This document shows positions 37,882 through 46,668 of a DNA stretch of 64,000 bases, piece after piece; within the stretch, counting starts at the first letter, position 1, and each line of letters begins with the position of its first letter. The notes under the pieces are model-generated. The model was not told the DNA's origin, did no database searches, and worked only from the letters and a program-made list of their open reading frames with translations. Made by a program: the position numbers and the translations under genes. Source of the DNA: an uncultured Sinobacteraceae bacterium (GTDB taxonomy: Bacteria; Pseudomonadota; Gammaproteobacteria; Nevskiales; Nevskiaceae); contig CAIJRD010000011.1 in NCBI GenBank assembly GCA_903822975.1, forward strand, positions 186,001-250,000, written 5' to 3'.

Positions 37882-38447
37882 GCGTGCGGCGCGCTCATGG
37901 TTCGTGCAGGTTCAGACCCGTCGAGTGCATTAGACCAAGTTCAGGCGTGAACGCACAGCCTCTCTGTCGTGGCGGTCGACACATCGACGATCGCGCCGGC
38001 CAATATGTCGACTATCGTGCCGGCTATTGCTTAGACCATCGTGCCGTCCATCGTGGCCTCAGTGCTGCATCGGACAGCGGGGGCGTTTTGGAAATGTCCC
38101 GAGGCCGAATATCGCGCCGAATATCACGTCGACCATCGTGACCCCAGCGCCGCGTCGACCGGCGGCGCGTTTTGGCAATGTCCCGACGCCGACCATCGCG
38201 CCAACGATCGCACCGAGTATCACGTCGTCCGTGGTGGCCTCGATGCCGCATCGAACCGCGCACGCTTTGGCCGTGTTCCGAGCGGGCAATCGCGCCGGGC
38301 GCTACGATGCTTATTCGCCCACGTCGCAGAAATCGACTGCCAATTACGATGGTCCAACGCGCGACTGGTTCGCTTAAGTTTCTTGCGGCCACTCAAGGCC
38401 ACGCAACTGTGCGTGCGCCGACGCCGCACTGACGCGCGCACTAAGCG
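37882..38447. other. Spacer between radA and the PP2C gene, mostly degenerate repeats
   Basis: No conserved gene occurs in about 566 bases. Open frames in several phases overlap the repeats and lack ribosome sites. The repeat organisation is listed separately. It must contain promoters for the two divergent genes, but none was clear. Confidence 0.6.
37986..38302 (+). repeat. Degenerate tandem repeats (24-bp and ~85-96-bp units)
   Basis: Short units beginning atcg(c/t)gccg(g/t)c lie at 37990, 38014 and 38038, exactly 24 bases apart. Three longer imperfect copies follow at about 38049-38133, 38134-38229 and 38230-38302. They share gtgg/acct-c, gcgcgttttgg, aatgtcccga and aatatcacgtcg segments. 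The second copy carries an extra stretch of about 11 bases. Confidence 0.75.
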
Positions 38448-39239
38448 ATGCCGGAACGCACATTCCAGATCAAGACTGCGAAGGCCAGCGATGTCGGGCG
38501 CGTGCGCGGCAACAACGAGGATGCCGTCAGCGTCGATCGCACTACCGGACTGCTGATCCTCGCCGACGGCATGGGTGGCTACAACGCGGGTGAAGTCGCC
38601 AGTGCCCTGGCGGTGTCGCGCGCCGCCGAGGTGGTGCGGGCCGGCTGGAGAGAACTGTCGTTGGACACGCCTTCGCAGCCCGGCGCGCGTCATCCGGTCA
38701 GCGAGTTGCTGATGCAGGCGCTGCAAAGCGCGCACGACGCGGTCCACCAGATGGCGCGCTCGCGACCGGAATGCGCCGGCATGGGCACTACCGTGGTTGC
38801 CGCCTTGCCCTATGGTCGGCACCTGGCGGTCGCTTTCGTCGGCGACTCGCGCCTGTACCGCTGGCGCGAAGGTACGCTCGAGCAACTCACTCGCGATCAC
38901 TCGCTGTTCGAACAGCTGATAGCCAACGGTCAGTACACTCGCGAACAGGCCACACGGCACGTTCGCAAGAACATCGTCACGCGCGCACTTGGAATCGATG
39001 CACAACTACAAGTCGAGGTGCTCGAGCTGACGCTGCAGGCCGACGACCTGCTGCTGCTGTGTTCAGATGGCCTCAGCGACATGCTCGACAACGCCGCGAT
39101 TGCGCGCGTGCTCGCCGAACACGCTGAGGATCTCGATGCGCTCGCACATGCCCTGATCGATGCGGCCAATGCGCGTGGCGGTCACGACAATATTTCAGTA
39201 GTCCTTGGCCGAATCGTCGCGCTACCGAAAACGGCCTGA
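38448..39239 (+). CDS. PP2C-type protein serine/threonine phosphatase (Stp1-like)
   Basis: The 263-aa protein has the metal-binding motifs of PPM phosphatases: NNEDAVSVD, LADGMGGYNAGE, MGTTVVAAL, AFVGDSRLYRWR, LLCSDGLSDML and GGHDNISVVL. Asp residues in these motifs bind two Mn2+/Mg2+. It has no membrane segment, so it is a soluble Stp-like enzyme. No partner Ser/Thr kinase or FHA gene is adjacent, which is unusual for Stp loci. The ribosome site before the ATG is weak. Confidence 0.9.
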   Translation: MPERTFQIKTAKASDVGRVRGNNEDAVSVDRTTGLLILADGMGGYNAGEVASALAVSRAAEVVRAGWRELSLDTPSQPGARHPVSELLMQALQSAHDAVHQMARSRPECAGMGTTVVAALPYGRHLAVAFVGDSRLYRWREGTLEQLTRDHSLFEQLIANGQYTREQATRHVRKNIVTRALGIDAQLQVEVLELTLQADDLLLLCSDGLSDMLDNAAIARVLAEHAEDLDALAHALIDAANARGGHDNISVVLGRIVALPKTA

Positions 39240-39377
39240 GTGCGGCGACGCTTCAGCGATCAATCGCTGCGGTGAAGTGCGCAGCTGTGCACCTCCCACC
39301 AGAGGCGTCCAAATCGCACCAGAGGGCCCATCGGCAAGGTACAAGCCGGCATGCGATGAACGCGGCGTCACCCGATG

Positions 39378-40070
39378 CTATTTCGAATTTGAATCGTCAT
39401 TGTCGAGTTGCGCGCTCAATCGCATCCACCAGGCTTGCTGCTGATCGATGTGCGCACCCTTCGACGCATCGCGATCGAACGCCAGGTGCACTGCGTCGAC
39501 TTGCCTGACGGCCGACTGCATCACCGAGCGCAAGACCTGTTGTGCCGCCTCGCGTGCGGCCTCGGGTGTCGCTGCCTCAACGGTTGCCGCACGGATAATC
39601 TCGGCGGCGCGTGCATTGAGTCTGCGCGCCGCCAGCTCCGTGATCAGAAAATGAATCTGTTCGTGCTGCAGCGTGTAACCCGGCGGTGCACGACCCGCTG
39701 GATTCCACCAAGAGCAGTCGCGATCGAAATACGCCGAGTAATGCAGGCCAATCGGTGTGGCGCGGAAACGCGATGGATTAGTTGAGGTTGCGACGATCGC
39801 AAGTGGCGCGTCGTTGCGCGGCCGCAACTGCAGGCAGGAGTAAGCCCAGAAATCCTGCGCGTGCGCCGCGATGACGCCTGGCGGCGCCGCAGCATGAAAA
39901 TCGCCAACGTCGAGCATGCGATAAGCGATCAAATCATGCGTCGATAAGTGCGTGCTGCTCACGGTCTGCGACTGCGGTCGCTCGAAGCTGCGCAGGCCGC
40001 AGGCACTGGCACTGACGATTACTGTGGCAAGCATTGACGCACCAAGCACGCGATGGAATTCGTTGCGCAT
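39378..40070 (-). CDS. Putative secreted lipoprotein with HExxH motif (DUF922-like)
   Basis: The 230-aa protein has a signal sequence ending SASAC, a possible lipobox. Near the middle, LQHEQIHFLITELAARRLN contains HEQIH, the gluzincin HExxH zinc pattern. The flanking sequence recalls DUF922-type predicted zinc proteases (HEQGH-F). A QVLRSVMQSAV helix and a Trp-rich end (AWWMRLSAQLD) follow. No third zinc ligand is evident. I therefore assign only a possible metalloprotease of the envelope. It is not in an operon with PP2C, which points the other way. Confidence 0.6.
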   Translation of the reverse strand: MRNEFHRVLGASMLATVIVSASACGLRSFERPQSQTVSSTHLSTHDLIAYRMLDVGDFHAAAPPGVIAAHAQDFWAYSCLQLRPRNDAPLAIVATSTNPSRFRATPIGLHYSAYFDRDCSWWNPAGRAPPGYTLQHEQIHFLITELAARRLNARAAEIIRAATVEAATPEAAREAAQQVLRSVMQSAVRQVDAVHLAFDRDASKGAHIDQQQAWWMRLSAQLDNDDSNSK

Positions 40071-40213
40071 GCGCTCTACCTACCTGTTTAAGGCTGCAAT
40101 ATCGACGAAAGGCCTGGCGGGATCCTTCCGGTCACGCTTCTAGGCCGCAAATCGCAAAGCGCAATGTTCAGTTATTCCGGATATCAACGCGCGTAAATTC
40201 GCCCGACGCTAGA

Positions 40214-41452
40214 TTATCGGACGGGGCCTACCGCAATCTTAGATCGATCCCGCAGCCGCCAACGGGCGTTGATCCAGTCACGCACAGGAAGCTCAAAACG
40301 TTTGTGGGCCAGAATGCTGAATAAGATTAGAACAAGCATTGATGCCAGTGCCTTGGCGAGCGAATCGGTGCCGCCAAACCATTGCGCGAGTAGATCTGAA
40401 CGCAGAACTTCATAGATTGGAGCTTGATAAATATAAATTCCGTAACTGGCCTCGCCGAGCAGAACCAGCAATGGCATCGATAGAAACGCTGCGAGGACTC
40501 CGCGATCGACAGCAATTCCGAAAATCATCAGCACGAACGGCAACGTAAAGAATGAGTCACGCAATAACAAGGGAATCTCTAACGAGAACTGCGCGATCAC
40601 CGCAATCGCGGCCACGCCAGTTGTCAGAGCGATGGCCCCTACTCTCCTGATGATCTCGCTTCGCCAACGTCGCTCTACTTTCATCATCAGCAGCCCGAGA
40701 AAAATACCGGCCAGAAACTCAGGAACGCGCAGTAGCGGGAAAAATAACAGCAGATTGCTTACGGGTGTCTCTGCCACCTGCGGCGCATGCGCGACGTAAG
40801 TTGCGGTCAAGGCTGGGACAGGCATGATCGCGGCACAGCCCAGCAACATACAAAGAAGCACACGACCGCTGATGTCGTGAAGCTTGAGACGGTTGGCGAT
40901 GGTCGGAAATATCGAATAGAAAAACGCTTCCGCACTTACCGACCAGCTAGGAAAATTCCAACGCCAGCTCGCGACTCTTGCCCAGGCCTGCAATAACAGG
41001 AGATTGGCAATTAGCGACCCGGAGAAGATAAGGCCCCGACGCACCACATCAGACGAGTTGAACACGAGCCAGATCAGTGCCGGAACCTCAAGCAGTAGGG
41101 CTAGCGCGTATGCTGGATAGATACGTGCGAAACGAGCAACGAAAAATGACTTGGCGGCGACGGGCTTCGATTTCCCGTTGATATAAACGTGCGTCAGGAC
41201 GAAGCCTGACAAAACGAAAAACATTGAGACGCCCATAGAACCAACAGTAAACAGACCAGTTAGCCAATTGTTGCCCAAGGATTCAAACACCGCGCCGTGG
41301 AAGTGATAGATGACGATGCTAATCGCAGCAAAGAAACGCAAGCCGGTCAATGCCGCAATATTGCGTGAAGGATCAGGTCGTTCGATTGGGGCCCGATCGT
41401 TCTTCAGACTCGAGTCTAGTATCGGCGCGTCATTCAATTTTATTTTTCGCAT
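40214..41452 (-). CDS. Acyltransferase family 3 (OafA/YrhL-type) membrane protein
   Basis: The 412-aa protein has about ten predicted membrane helices. Its start, NIAALTGLRFFAAISIVIYH, is the hallmark of acyltransferase-3 proteins, including the conserved His (VIYHF) and the Arg of GLRFFAA. They O-acetylate or O-acylate surface sugars such as O-antigen or exopolysaccharide. The gene is AT-richer than neighbours, and no sugar-biosynthesis gene is next to it. The acceptor is unknown. Confidence 0.88.
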   Translation of the reverse strand: MRKIKLNDAPILDSSLKNDRAPIERPDPSRNIAALTGLRFFAAISIVIYHFHGAVFESLGNNWLTGLFTVGSMGVSMFFVLSGFVLTHVYINGKSKPVAAKSFFVARFARIYPAYALALLLEVPALIWLVFNSSDVVRRGLIFSGSLIANLLLLQAWARVASWRWNFPSWSVSAEAFFYSIFPTIANRLKLHDISGRVLLCMLLGCAAIMPVPALTATYVAHAPQVAETPVSNLLLFFPLLRVPEFLAGIFLGLLMMKVERRWRSEIIRRVGAIALTTGVAAIAVIAQFSLEIPLLLRDSFFTLPFVLMIFGIAVDRGVLAAFLSMPLLVLLGEASYGIYIYQAPIYEVLRSDLLAQWFGGTDSLAKALASMLVLILFSILAHKRFELPVRDWINARWRLRDRSKIAVGPVR

Positions 41453-41685
41453 CTATCGCCGCTCAGACAAACTCATCGTAAATATCGCAGTATTCGATGT
41501 CGGAATCCGTGGTTCACGGTACGCAGATTGAAGATCTGCCTCAGCATTCTCGCATCACTGGCTTCAGGGAGGTCTGCGACCTTTTTACTGGCTCAGGTTG
41601 ATTCAGCCAATCATATGCCGTGCACGCCCTGGAACGGCGCGTGGCCGCCGTAGGTTGAGTCGGGTGTAGAGGCCAAACAATAACG

Positions 41686-42792
41686 TTACGAGCAATGCAG
41701 TAAATGCACGCGATTGGTCAGACCACAAAACAATTCGTAAGCCAGGGTGCCTGCCCACTTCGCAACTTCCTCGACCGGCAGTCCCTCGCCCCACAACAAC
41801 ACGGCGTCGTTGACCGCGGCTTGCGGAAGGCTGCGCAAATCGATCGTGATCATGTCCATCGATACGCGGCCGATGATCGGCACGCGTTGGCCTTGTACGA
41901 GCACCGGCGCGCCGGTCGGCAGGATGCGATGCACGCCGTCGGCATAACCGACCGCGACCACGCCGATGCGCATCGGCTCGCTGGCGCGAAAGCTGGCGCC
42001 GTAGCCAACCGTGTCGCCAGCGTTCAATTGATGGATGGCGATCAGGCGGCTTTCCACGCGCATGGCCGCGCGCAGGCCTAAGTCCGCGCCGCAGCGATCC
42101 GGCATGGGGCTGGCGCCATACAACATCAGGCCGGGACGCACCCAATCGACGCGCGCCTGCGGCCATGCGATCAGGCCGGCCGAATTGGCAATCGAGCGTG
42201 CACCGTCGATTCCTCGCAGCGCCTGCTCGAATCGGGCGATCTGTTCGGTCGTCATCGAATTATCGACTTCGTCGGCGCAGGCCAGATGCGTAATCCAACC
42301 TTGCAGCTGCCAGGCAGGACGCGAGCCTAATGCGGCGGTGAGCGTCGGCACCGCGTCGAGTGCGAATCCAAGACGATGCATGCCGCTGTCGAGCTTGAAC
42401 CAGACCTGCAATGGCAAGCTCGCGGGTAGTTGCAGCAGCACGTCGAGCTGCCAGGGCGCATGAACGACGATCTGCAATTGCTTGGCCGCGGCCAGTTCGG
42501 CTTCGCCCAGCGACAGCACACCCTCGAGCAGCGTGATGGGTGCGGCAATGCCGGCGTCGCGCAACACCAGCGCTTCTTCGAGACAGGCCACCGCCAGTGC
42601 ATCGGCGCCCGCAGCCACCAAGGTGCGCGCGACCGGCACCGCGCCGTGACCATAGGCATCGGCCTTGATCGCCGCCATCAGTTTCGAGGTCGGGGCCAGT
42701 TCGCGGACACGGGCGACGTTGTGCGCGATCGCCGACAGATCGACGCTCGCGGTCACACGCGGCACGTACGGCAGAGCGGGGGTTGAAGTCAC
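41686..42792 (-). CDS. alr: Alanine racemase
   Basis: The 368-aa PLP enzyme has the Lys43 Schiff base in AIKADAYGHG and the catalytic Tyr in GDTVGYGASFRAS. RVSMDMITIDL near the C-terminus completes the dimer interface. It makes D-alanine for peptidoglycan. It is 39 bases downstream of dnaB on the same strand, a common gamma-proteobacterial arrangement. The start, 25 residues before the first conserved block, is typical. Confidence 0.97.
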   Translation of the reverse strand: MTSTPALPYVPRVTASVDLSAIAHNVARVRELAPTSKLMAAIKADAYGHGAVPVARTLVAAGADALAVACLEEALVLRDAGIAAPITLLEGVLSLGEAELAAAKQLQIVVHAPWQLDVLLQLPASLPLQVWFKLDSGMHRLGFALDAVPTLTAALGSRPAWQLQGWITHLACADEVDNSMTTEQIARFEQALRGIDGARSIANSAGLIAWPQARVDWVRPGLMLYGASPMPDRCGADLGLRAAMRVESRLIAIHQLNAGDTVGYGASFRASEPMRIGVVAVGYADGVHRILPTGAPVLVQGQRVPIIGRVSMDMITIDLRSLPQAAVNDAVLLWGEGLPVEEVAKWAGTLAYELFCGLTNRVHLLHCS

Positions 42793-42831
42793 GAAAGCGC
42801 GGACGACGTCAGATCGAGAGATGCGGCAAGC

Positions 42832-44223
42832 CTAGCTGTAGCTGTATTCCGGCGCGAGGTTGTCGAAGCGCGTGTACTTGCCGAGGAACGCCGTTTTGAT
42901 CTTGCCGGTGGGGCCGCTGCGCTGTTTGGCGATGATGATTTCCGCGGTGCCCTGACTGACCGATTCCTTGTTGTGGTAATCGTCGCGGTAAACGAACAGG
43001 ACGACGTCGGCATCCTGTTCGATCGAGCCGGATTCACGCAGATCCGACATGATCGGGCGCTTGTCCTGGCGGCTCTCGAGCGTACGCGACAGCTGCGACA
43101 GCGCGATGATCGGAACCTTCAATTCCTTCGCCAGAGCCTTCAGCGAGCGCGAAATCTCGGAGATTTCGTTGGTGCGGTTCTCGCGATTATTCGGCACCTG
43201 CATCAGCTGGATGTAGTCGACCACGATCAGCGACAGCGGCGTCTTCGCAGCGATGCGGCGCGCGCGGCTGGCGAGATCCTGCGGTGACAGCGAGCCGGTC
43301 TCGTCGATGAACAGCGGCGCTTCGCGCAGCAGGCCACTGGCGGACACCAGCCGGCTCCAGTCGTGATCTTCCAGCTGACCGCTGCGCAGCGCTTGCTGAT
43401 CGATCCGGCCGAACGACGACAGCACGCGCAGCGCCAACTGCTCGGCCGACATTTCCATGCTGAACACGGCGGTGGCGAGCTTGCGCTCGATCGCGACGTG
43501 CTCGGCGATATTCATCGCGAAGCTGGTCTTGCCCATGCCGGGACGGCCGCCGACGATGATCAGATCGCCTTCGTGCATGCCCTGCGTCATCTTGTCGAGA
43601 TCGATGAAACCGGTCGGCGTGCCGGCAAAGCTGTCGGGGTTCTGCTTGAGGCGCTCAAGCCGATCCTCGATCGCGTCCATCAAGGTCGGCATGTTCTTGA
43701 CCTGGCTCGCCGCCTTGCTGCCACGCGCGCGGATGGCGAAAACCTGCTTCTCCGCCTCGTCGATCAGCAGCCCGGGCGTGCGGCCATCCGGTTGATAGCC
43801 CAGTCCCGCGATGTCCTGCCCGGCCGCGATCAGGCTGCGCAGCACCGCGCGTTCGCGCACGATTTCCGCATAGGCGCGAACGTTCGCAGCGCTCGGCGTG
43901 TCCGCCGCCAGCGTGCCGAGATACGCCAGGCCGCCGGCTTCCTCCAGCTTGCCCTGATGCCGCAGGTGTTCGGAGAGTGTGACGAAGTCGCAGGGTCGCG
44001 CCGCGTTCAACAACTCGGCCATACCGCGGAAGATCACGCGGTGATCCTGCGTGTAGAAATCGTCCTCCGCGAGTTGGTCGGCCAACTCGAACCAGGCGCG
44101 ATTATTGAGCATCAAGCCGCCCAACACCGACTGCTCCGCTTCGAGCGAATGCGGCGGCTGTTTCGGACTTGGCGCCGTCCGTGCGCCGCTACCGATTGCC
44201 GCTGCGAGGTTATGCGTGACCAT
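42832..44223 (-). CDS. dnaB: Replicative DNA helicase DnaB
   Basis: The 463-aa helicase has the N-domain (QPPHSLEAEQSVLGGLML), Walker A GGRPGMGKTSFAMN, the DnaB H1a region, and the signature QISRSLKALAKELKVPIIALSQLSR-type block (read as EISRSLKALAKELKVP and ALSQLSRTLE). It unwinds the chromosomal fork as a hexamer. There is no intein. It lies between rplI and alr with a terminator on its upstream side. Confidence 0.98.
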   Translation of the reverse strand: MVTHNLAAAIGSGARTAPSPKQPPHSLEAEQSVLGGLMLNNRAWFELADQLAEDDFYTQDHRVIFRGMAELLNAARPCDFVTLSEHLRHQGKLEEAGGLAYLGTLAADTPSAANVRAYAEIVRERAVLRSLIAAGQDIAGLGYQPDGRTPGLLIDEAEKQVFAIRARGSKAASQVKNMPTLMDAIEDRLERLKQNPDSFAGTPTGFIDLDKMTQGMHEGDLIIVGGRPGMGKTSFAMNIAEHVAIERKLATAVFSMEMSAEQLALRVLSSFGRIDQQALRSGQLEDHDWSRLVSASGLLREAPLFIDETGSLSPQDLASRARRIAAKTPLSLIVVDYIQLMQVPNNRENRTNEISEISRSLKALAKELKVPIIALSQLSRTLESRQDKRPIMSDLRESGSIEQDADVVLFVYRDDYHNKESVSQGTAEIIIAKQRSGPTGKIKTAFLGKYTRFDNLAPEYSYS

Positions 44224-44356
44224 GGCGATGATTAGAGCCCAAAGGCGGTGGCATTGCTACTGCCAAAGCCTGTTCGAAACCCTGGATAAACCTGTGGATA
44301 AACCCGACGGGGCCGAACGCCGCCGGCGGATGCTTTGGGTCAACCCGGGACGCAAA

Positions 44357-44386
44357 TGAAAACGGCCCGCGAGCGGGCCGTTTTCG
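44357..44386 (-). terminator. Terminator of the rpsF-rpsR-rplI operon
   Basis: aaaacggccc / gggccgtttt (10-bp stem, gc-closed loop) lies between rplI stop and dnaB start. On the minus strand the stem is followed by TTTT. dnaB therefore needs its own promoter or read-through. Confidence 0.9.
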
Positions 44387-44407
44387 AGTGCCTGAAAGCT
44401 TTGGCTT

Positions 44408-44860
44408 TTAGGCTTTTTCTTCCTCGACCACCACGGTGATGCTGGCTTCCACTTCGGTATGGAAGCGGGCGATCACGGTGTAGGTGCCGACCATGCGAAT
44501 CGCACCGTCCGGCATGTCGATTTCGCTCTTCTTGACGTCGAGGCCCTGGGCCTCGGCCGCACGGGCGATTTCCGCCGGGCCGACCGAACCGTAGAGCTTG
44601 CCTTCGTCTGCGGCCAGGGCTTTCACCTTGACCACGGCACCACCGAGCTTGTCGGCGCGAATCTTGGCGCCGGAGATCGACTCCTGCGCCTTCTTCACCA
44701 GTTCGGCCTTGCGGGCTTCGAACACTTTCTTGTTGGATTCGGTCGCGGTCAGCGCCTTGCCGGTGGGCAGCAGGAAGTTGCGGCCATAGCCGGACTTAAC
44801 CTTCACCACATCGCCGAGGTCGCCGAGGTTCTTGACCTTCTCGAGCAGGATCATTTCCAT
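44408..44860 (-). CDS. rplI: 50S ribosomal protein L9
   Basis: The 150-aa protein starts MEMILLEKVKNLGDLGDVV with the L9 signature VKSGYGRNFLLPTGKALTA. A central helix links to the C-domain. It has the standard length of about 150 aa. It follows rpsR by 12 bases. Confidence 0.98.
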   Translation of the reverse strand: MEMILLEKVKNLGDLGDVVKVKSGYGRNFLLPTGKALTATESNKKVFEARKAELVKKAQESISGAKIRADKLGGAVVKVKALAADEGKLYGSVGPAEIARAAEAQGLDVKKSEIDMPDGAIRMVGTYTVIARFHTEVEASITVVVEEEKA

Positions 44861-44872
44861 GTTTCTAGCTCC

Positions 44873-45100
44873 TTACTCGTGGCGATCGGTGTACGGCAGC
44901 AGCGCGAGGAAGCGCGCGTTCTTGATCGCGGTGGTCAGCTGACGCTGATAACGCGACTTGGTGCCGGTGATGCGGCTCGGGACGATCTTGGCGTTCTCCG
45001 AGACGTACTGCTTCAGCGTGGCCAGATCCTTGTAGTCGATCTGGACAACGCCTTCGGCGGTGAACTTGCAGGATTTCTTCTTGCGGAAAAAACGGGCCAT
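44873..45100 (-). CDS. rpsR: 30S ribosomal protein S18
   Basis: The 75-aa protein has the bS18 core [21 protein letters not shown] and [14 protein letters not shown]. The N-terminus [12 protein letters not shown] retains one Cys, but a full zinc-binding Cys set is not visible. It lies three bases after rpsF. Confidence 0.98.
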   Translation of the reverse strand: MARFFRKKKSCKFTAEGVVQIDYKDLATLKQYVSENAKIVPSRITGTKSRYQRQLTTAIKNARFLALLPYTDRHE

Positions 45101-45103
45101 GAC

Positions 45104-45526
45104 TTATGCCTCCTCGGTGGTGGCGGCAGGGGCCGCTTCGCTGGACTCGGCCTCGCCTTCGGCATCATCCGAACCGCGCGACTTGTATTCCGGCTTCTTG
45201 TCTTCTTCCGGGTTCTTGAACAGGAACGACTGCTCGGTGACCGCGGCGTCCTGACGGATCACCAGCTTGCGGATCACGGCGTCGTTGAAGCGGAACGCGC
45301 TTTCCAGTTCCTTCAGTACCGCATCGGTGCATTCGACGTTGAGCAGCACGTAGTGGGCCTTGTGCAGCTTGGCCACCGGGTACGCGAGTTGACGACGACC
45401 CCAGTCTTCCATGCGATGGACCTTGCCGCCGTCCGTTTCGACCATGGCCTTGTAACGCTCGATCATGGCCGGGACCTGATCACTCTGGTCCGGGTGCACC
45501 ATGACGACGATTTCGTAGTGACGCAT
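45104..45526 (-). CDS. rpsF: 30S ribosomal protein S6
   Basis: The product is 140 aa from ATG after aaggag. It has [37 protein letters not shown] and VIRKLVIR. The C-terminal tail is long and acidic ([14 protein letters not shown]), as in proteobacterial S6 that RimK glutamylates. It is first gene of the operon. Confidence 0.98.
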   Translation of the reverse strand: MRHYEIVVMVHPDQSDQVPAMIERYKAMVETDGGKVHRMEDWGRRQLAYPVAKLHKAHYVLLNVECTDAVLKELESAFRFNDAVIRKLVIRQDAAVTEQSFLFKNPEEDKKPEYKSRGSDDAEGEAESSEAAPAATTEEA

Positions 45527-45544
45527 GCAAACTCCTTCTGGATG

Positions 45545-45564
45545 TGGGCCTGTTGAAGGGCCCG
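45545..45564 (-). other. Hairpin in the rpsF leader
   Basis: gggcc / ggccc with an 8-base loop lies about 20 bases before the rpsF start. It could be part of an S6:S18-binding autoregulatory leader, but the match to that motif was not established. Confidence 0.3.
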
Positions 45565-45700
45565 GCAGTCCCCCGCGGCGTCTATAGGGCGGTGGGACAA
45601 GAAATCCAACGCAGGAAGCCGTTGGAAGGGCGCGGAGTTTAAGCAGTTGGCGTGCATACGGCAAGCGGACACGCCCAATCTGCCGGCCATTGGTGAGGAT

Positions 45701-46654
45701 TCAGGGGGTCAGCACGCAGCAGTTGGGGTTGCTCAGCAGCGCATCGGCCTGCGCCTGCGCGGTGATCAGGTCGGCCGGTCGCAAGCGTGCACGCAGCGAT
45801 TTCAACATGCCCGCGAAGCGCTGCGGCTGGCCGGCGGCGCGGTTGATCTCGTCCAGCGCCTGGAAATTCGCGTATGCCTCGATGTCGTTGTTCGGCAACA
45901 CTTCGCCTTGTGCGTACCAGCCGCCAAAGGTCCACAGGGCGGCTGCGCTGCCAGCCTCGCGTGCGCGGGTCATGTAGTCGATCGCCTCGGCCTGCAAGGC
46001 ATCCTGCCGCGCCCGCTGCGCCGCGGAACACTCCGCCAGATATTGGCAATACTCGCCCTGTGGCAAGTGCAGCGGCAGTTCCAGTTCGGCCTCGAGCAGT
46101 CCGGCATCGGCGGCCTGCTTGATCCAGTCGCGATATTGATCACGCGCGGCCGCCGGCACGTCGCGACAGTCCTGGAAACGGCGCCGCAGTGTTTGATCCT
46201 CGAACTGCGGGTCGGTCACGTCGAAGCCGCCGCGCCGCCGGGTCTGATAGGTCTGCTCGATGTCGCGATCGAGCGTGACCGTGTCGGCGGGAACGTCGCG
46301 ACACTCGTAGAGCAGCAGACCCAAGCGCAACTGGGCGGGATGGTCGCGGCTCTGTGCCAAGGGCAGCAGCTGCTGGTACAGCGGACCATAGGGTGGCGAC
46401 GGTGTGCGGATCGCGGCCCGACGAATCAGGTGAAAGTTGATGCCTCCGCTGGAGGTGGCCACTTGCGGGGTCGGCAGCGGCACCGCAGGCGCAGGGCTTT
46501 GCGGAGTCGACGTCAACGGCGGCGCTTCTGTAACTGCGGAGGGCGACTCGGACGATTCGGACCACGGCGCGTTCAGTTCGAACGCCAGCCACAGCGCGGC
46601 ACCGATCACCAGAAACAGTAGCGCGATCAGCCCGCGCCGAATCGATCGGGACAC
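45701..46654 (-). CDS. Membrane-anchored Sel1/TPR-like repeat protein, unknown function
   Basis: The product is 317 aa from GTG (SRSIRRGLIALLFLVIGAAL). The first 25 residues form one membrane segment, then a Pro/Ser-rich linker. After it come helical repeats with A/L/G spacing like Sel1 (QLRLGLLLYECRDVP, AAALWTFGGWYAQGEVLP). A Cys-rich spot (SNPNCCVLTP) is at the C-terminus. It begins where rlmB ends: a TTG overlapping the rlmB stop (TTGA) is an alternative start. It is probably co-transcribed with rlmB. No family is recognised. Confidence 0.6.
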   Translation of the reverse strand: MSRSIRRGLIALLFLVIGAALWLAFELNAPWSESSESPSAVTEAPPLTSTPQSPAPAVPLPTPQVATSSGGINFHLIRRAAIRTPSPPYGPLYQQLLPLAQSRDHPAQLRLGLLLYECRDVPADTVTLDRDIEQTYQTRRRGGFDVTDPQFEDQTLRRRFQDCRDVPAAARDQYRDWIKQAADAGLLEAELELPLHLPQGEYCQYLAECSAAQRARQDALQAEAIDYMTRAREAGSAAALWTFGGWYAQGEVLPNNDIEAYANFQALDEINRAAGQPQRFAGMLKSLRARLRPADLITAQAQADALLSNPNCCVLTP

Positions 46655-46668
46655 GCCGCCCGCCGTTT

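Noticed and set aside
37986..38302. Possible CRISPR array
   Set aside because: Copies differ too much from each other, spacing is irregular (24, 85, 96 bp) and no cas gene is present.
38024..38556. Open frames through the repeat region as a small protein gene
   Set aside because: Several phases are open at once and conserved peptide blocks switch phase between copies, which indicates decay rather than a working gene.
45545..45564. Firm annotation of a ribosomal leader riboregulator
   Set aside because: Only a short hairpin is visible; the diagnostic bulge could not be confirmed by eye, so it is listed with low confidence only.
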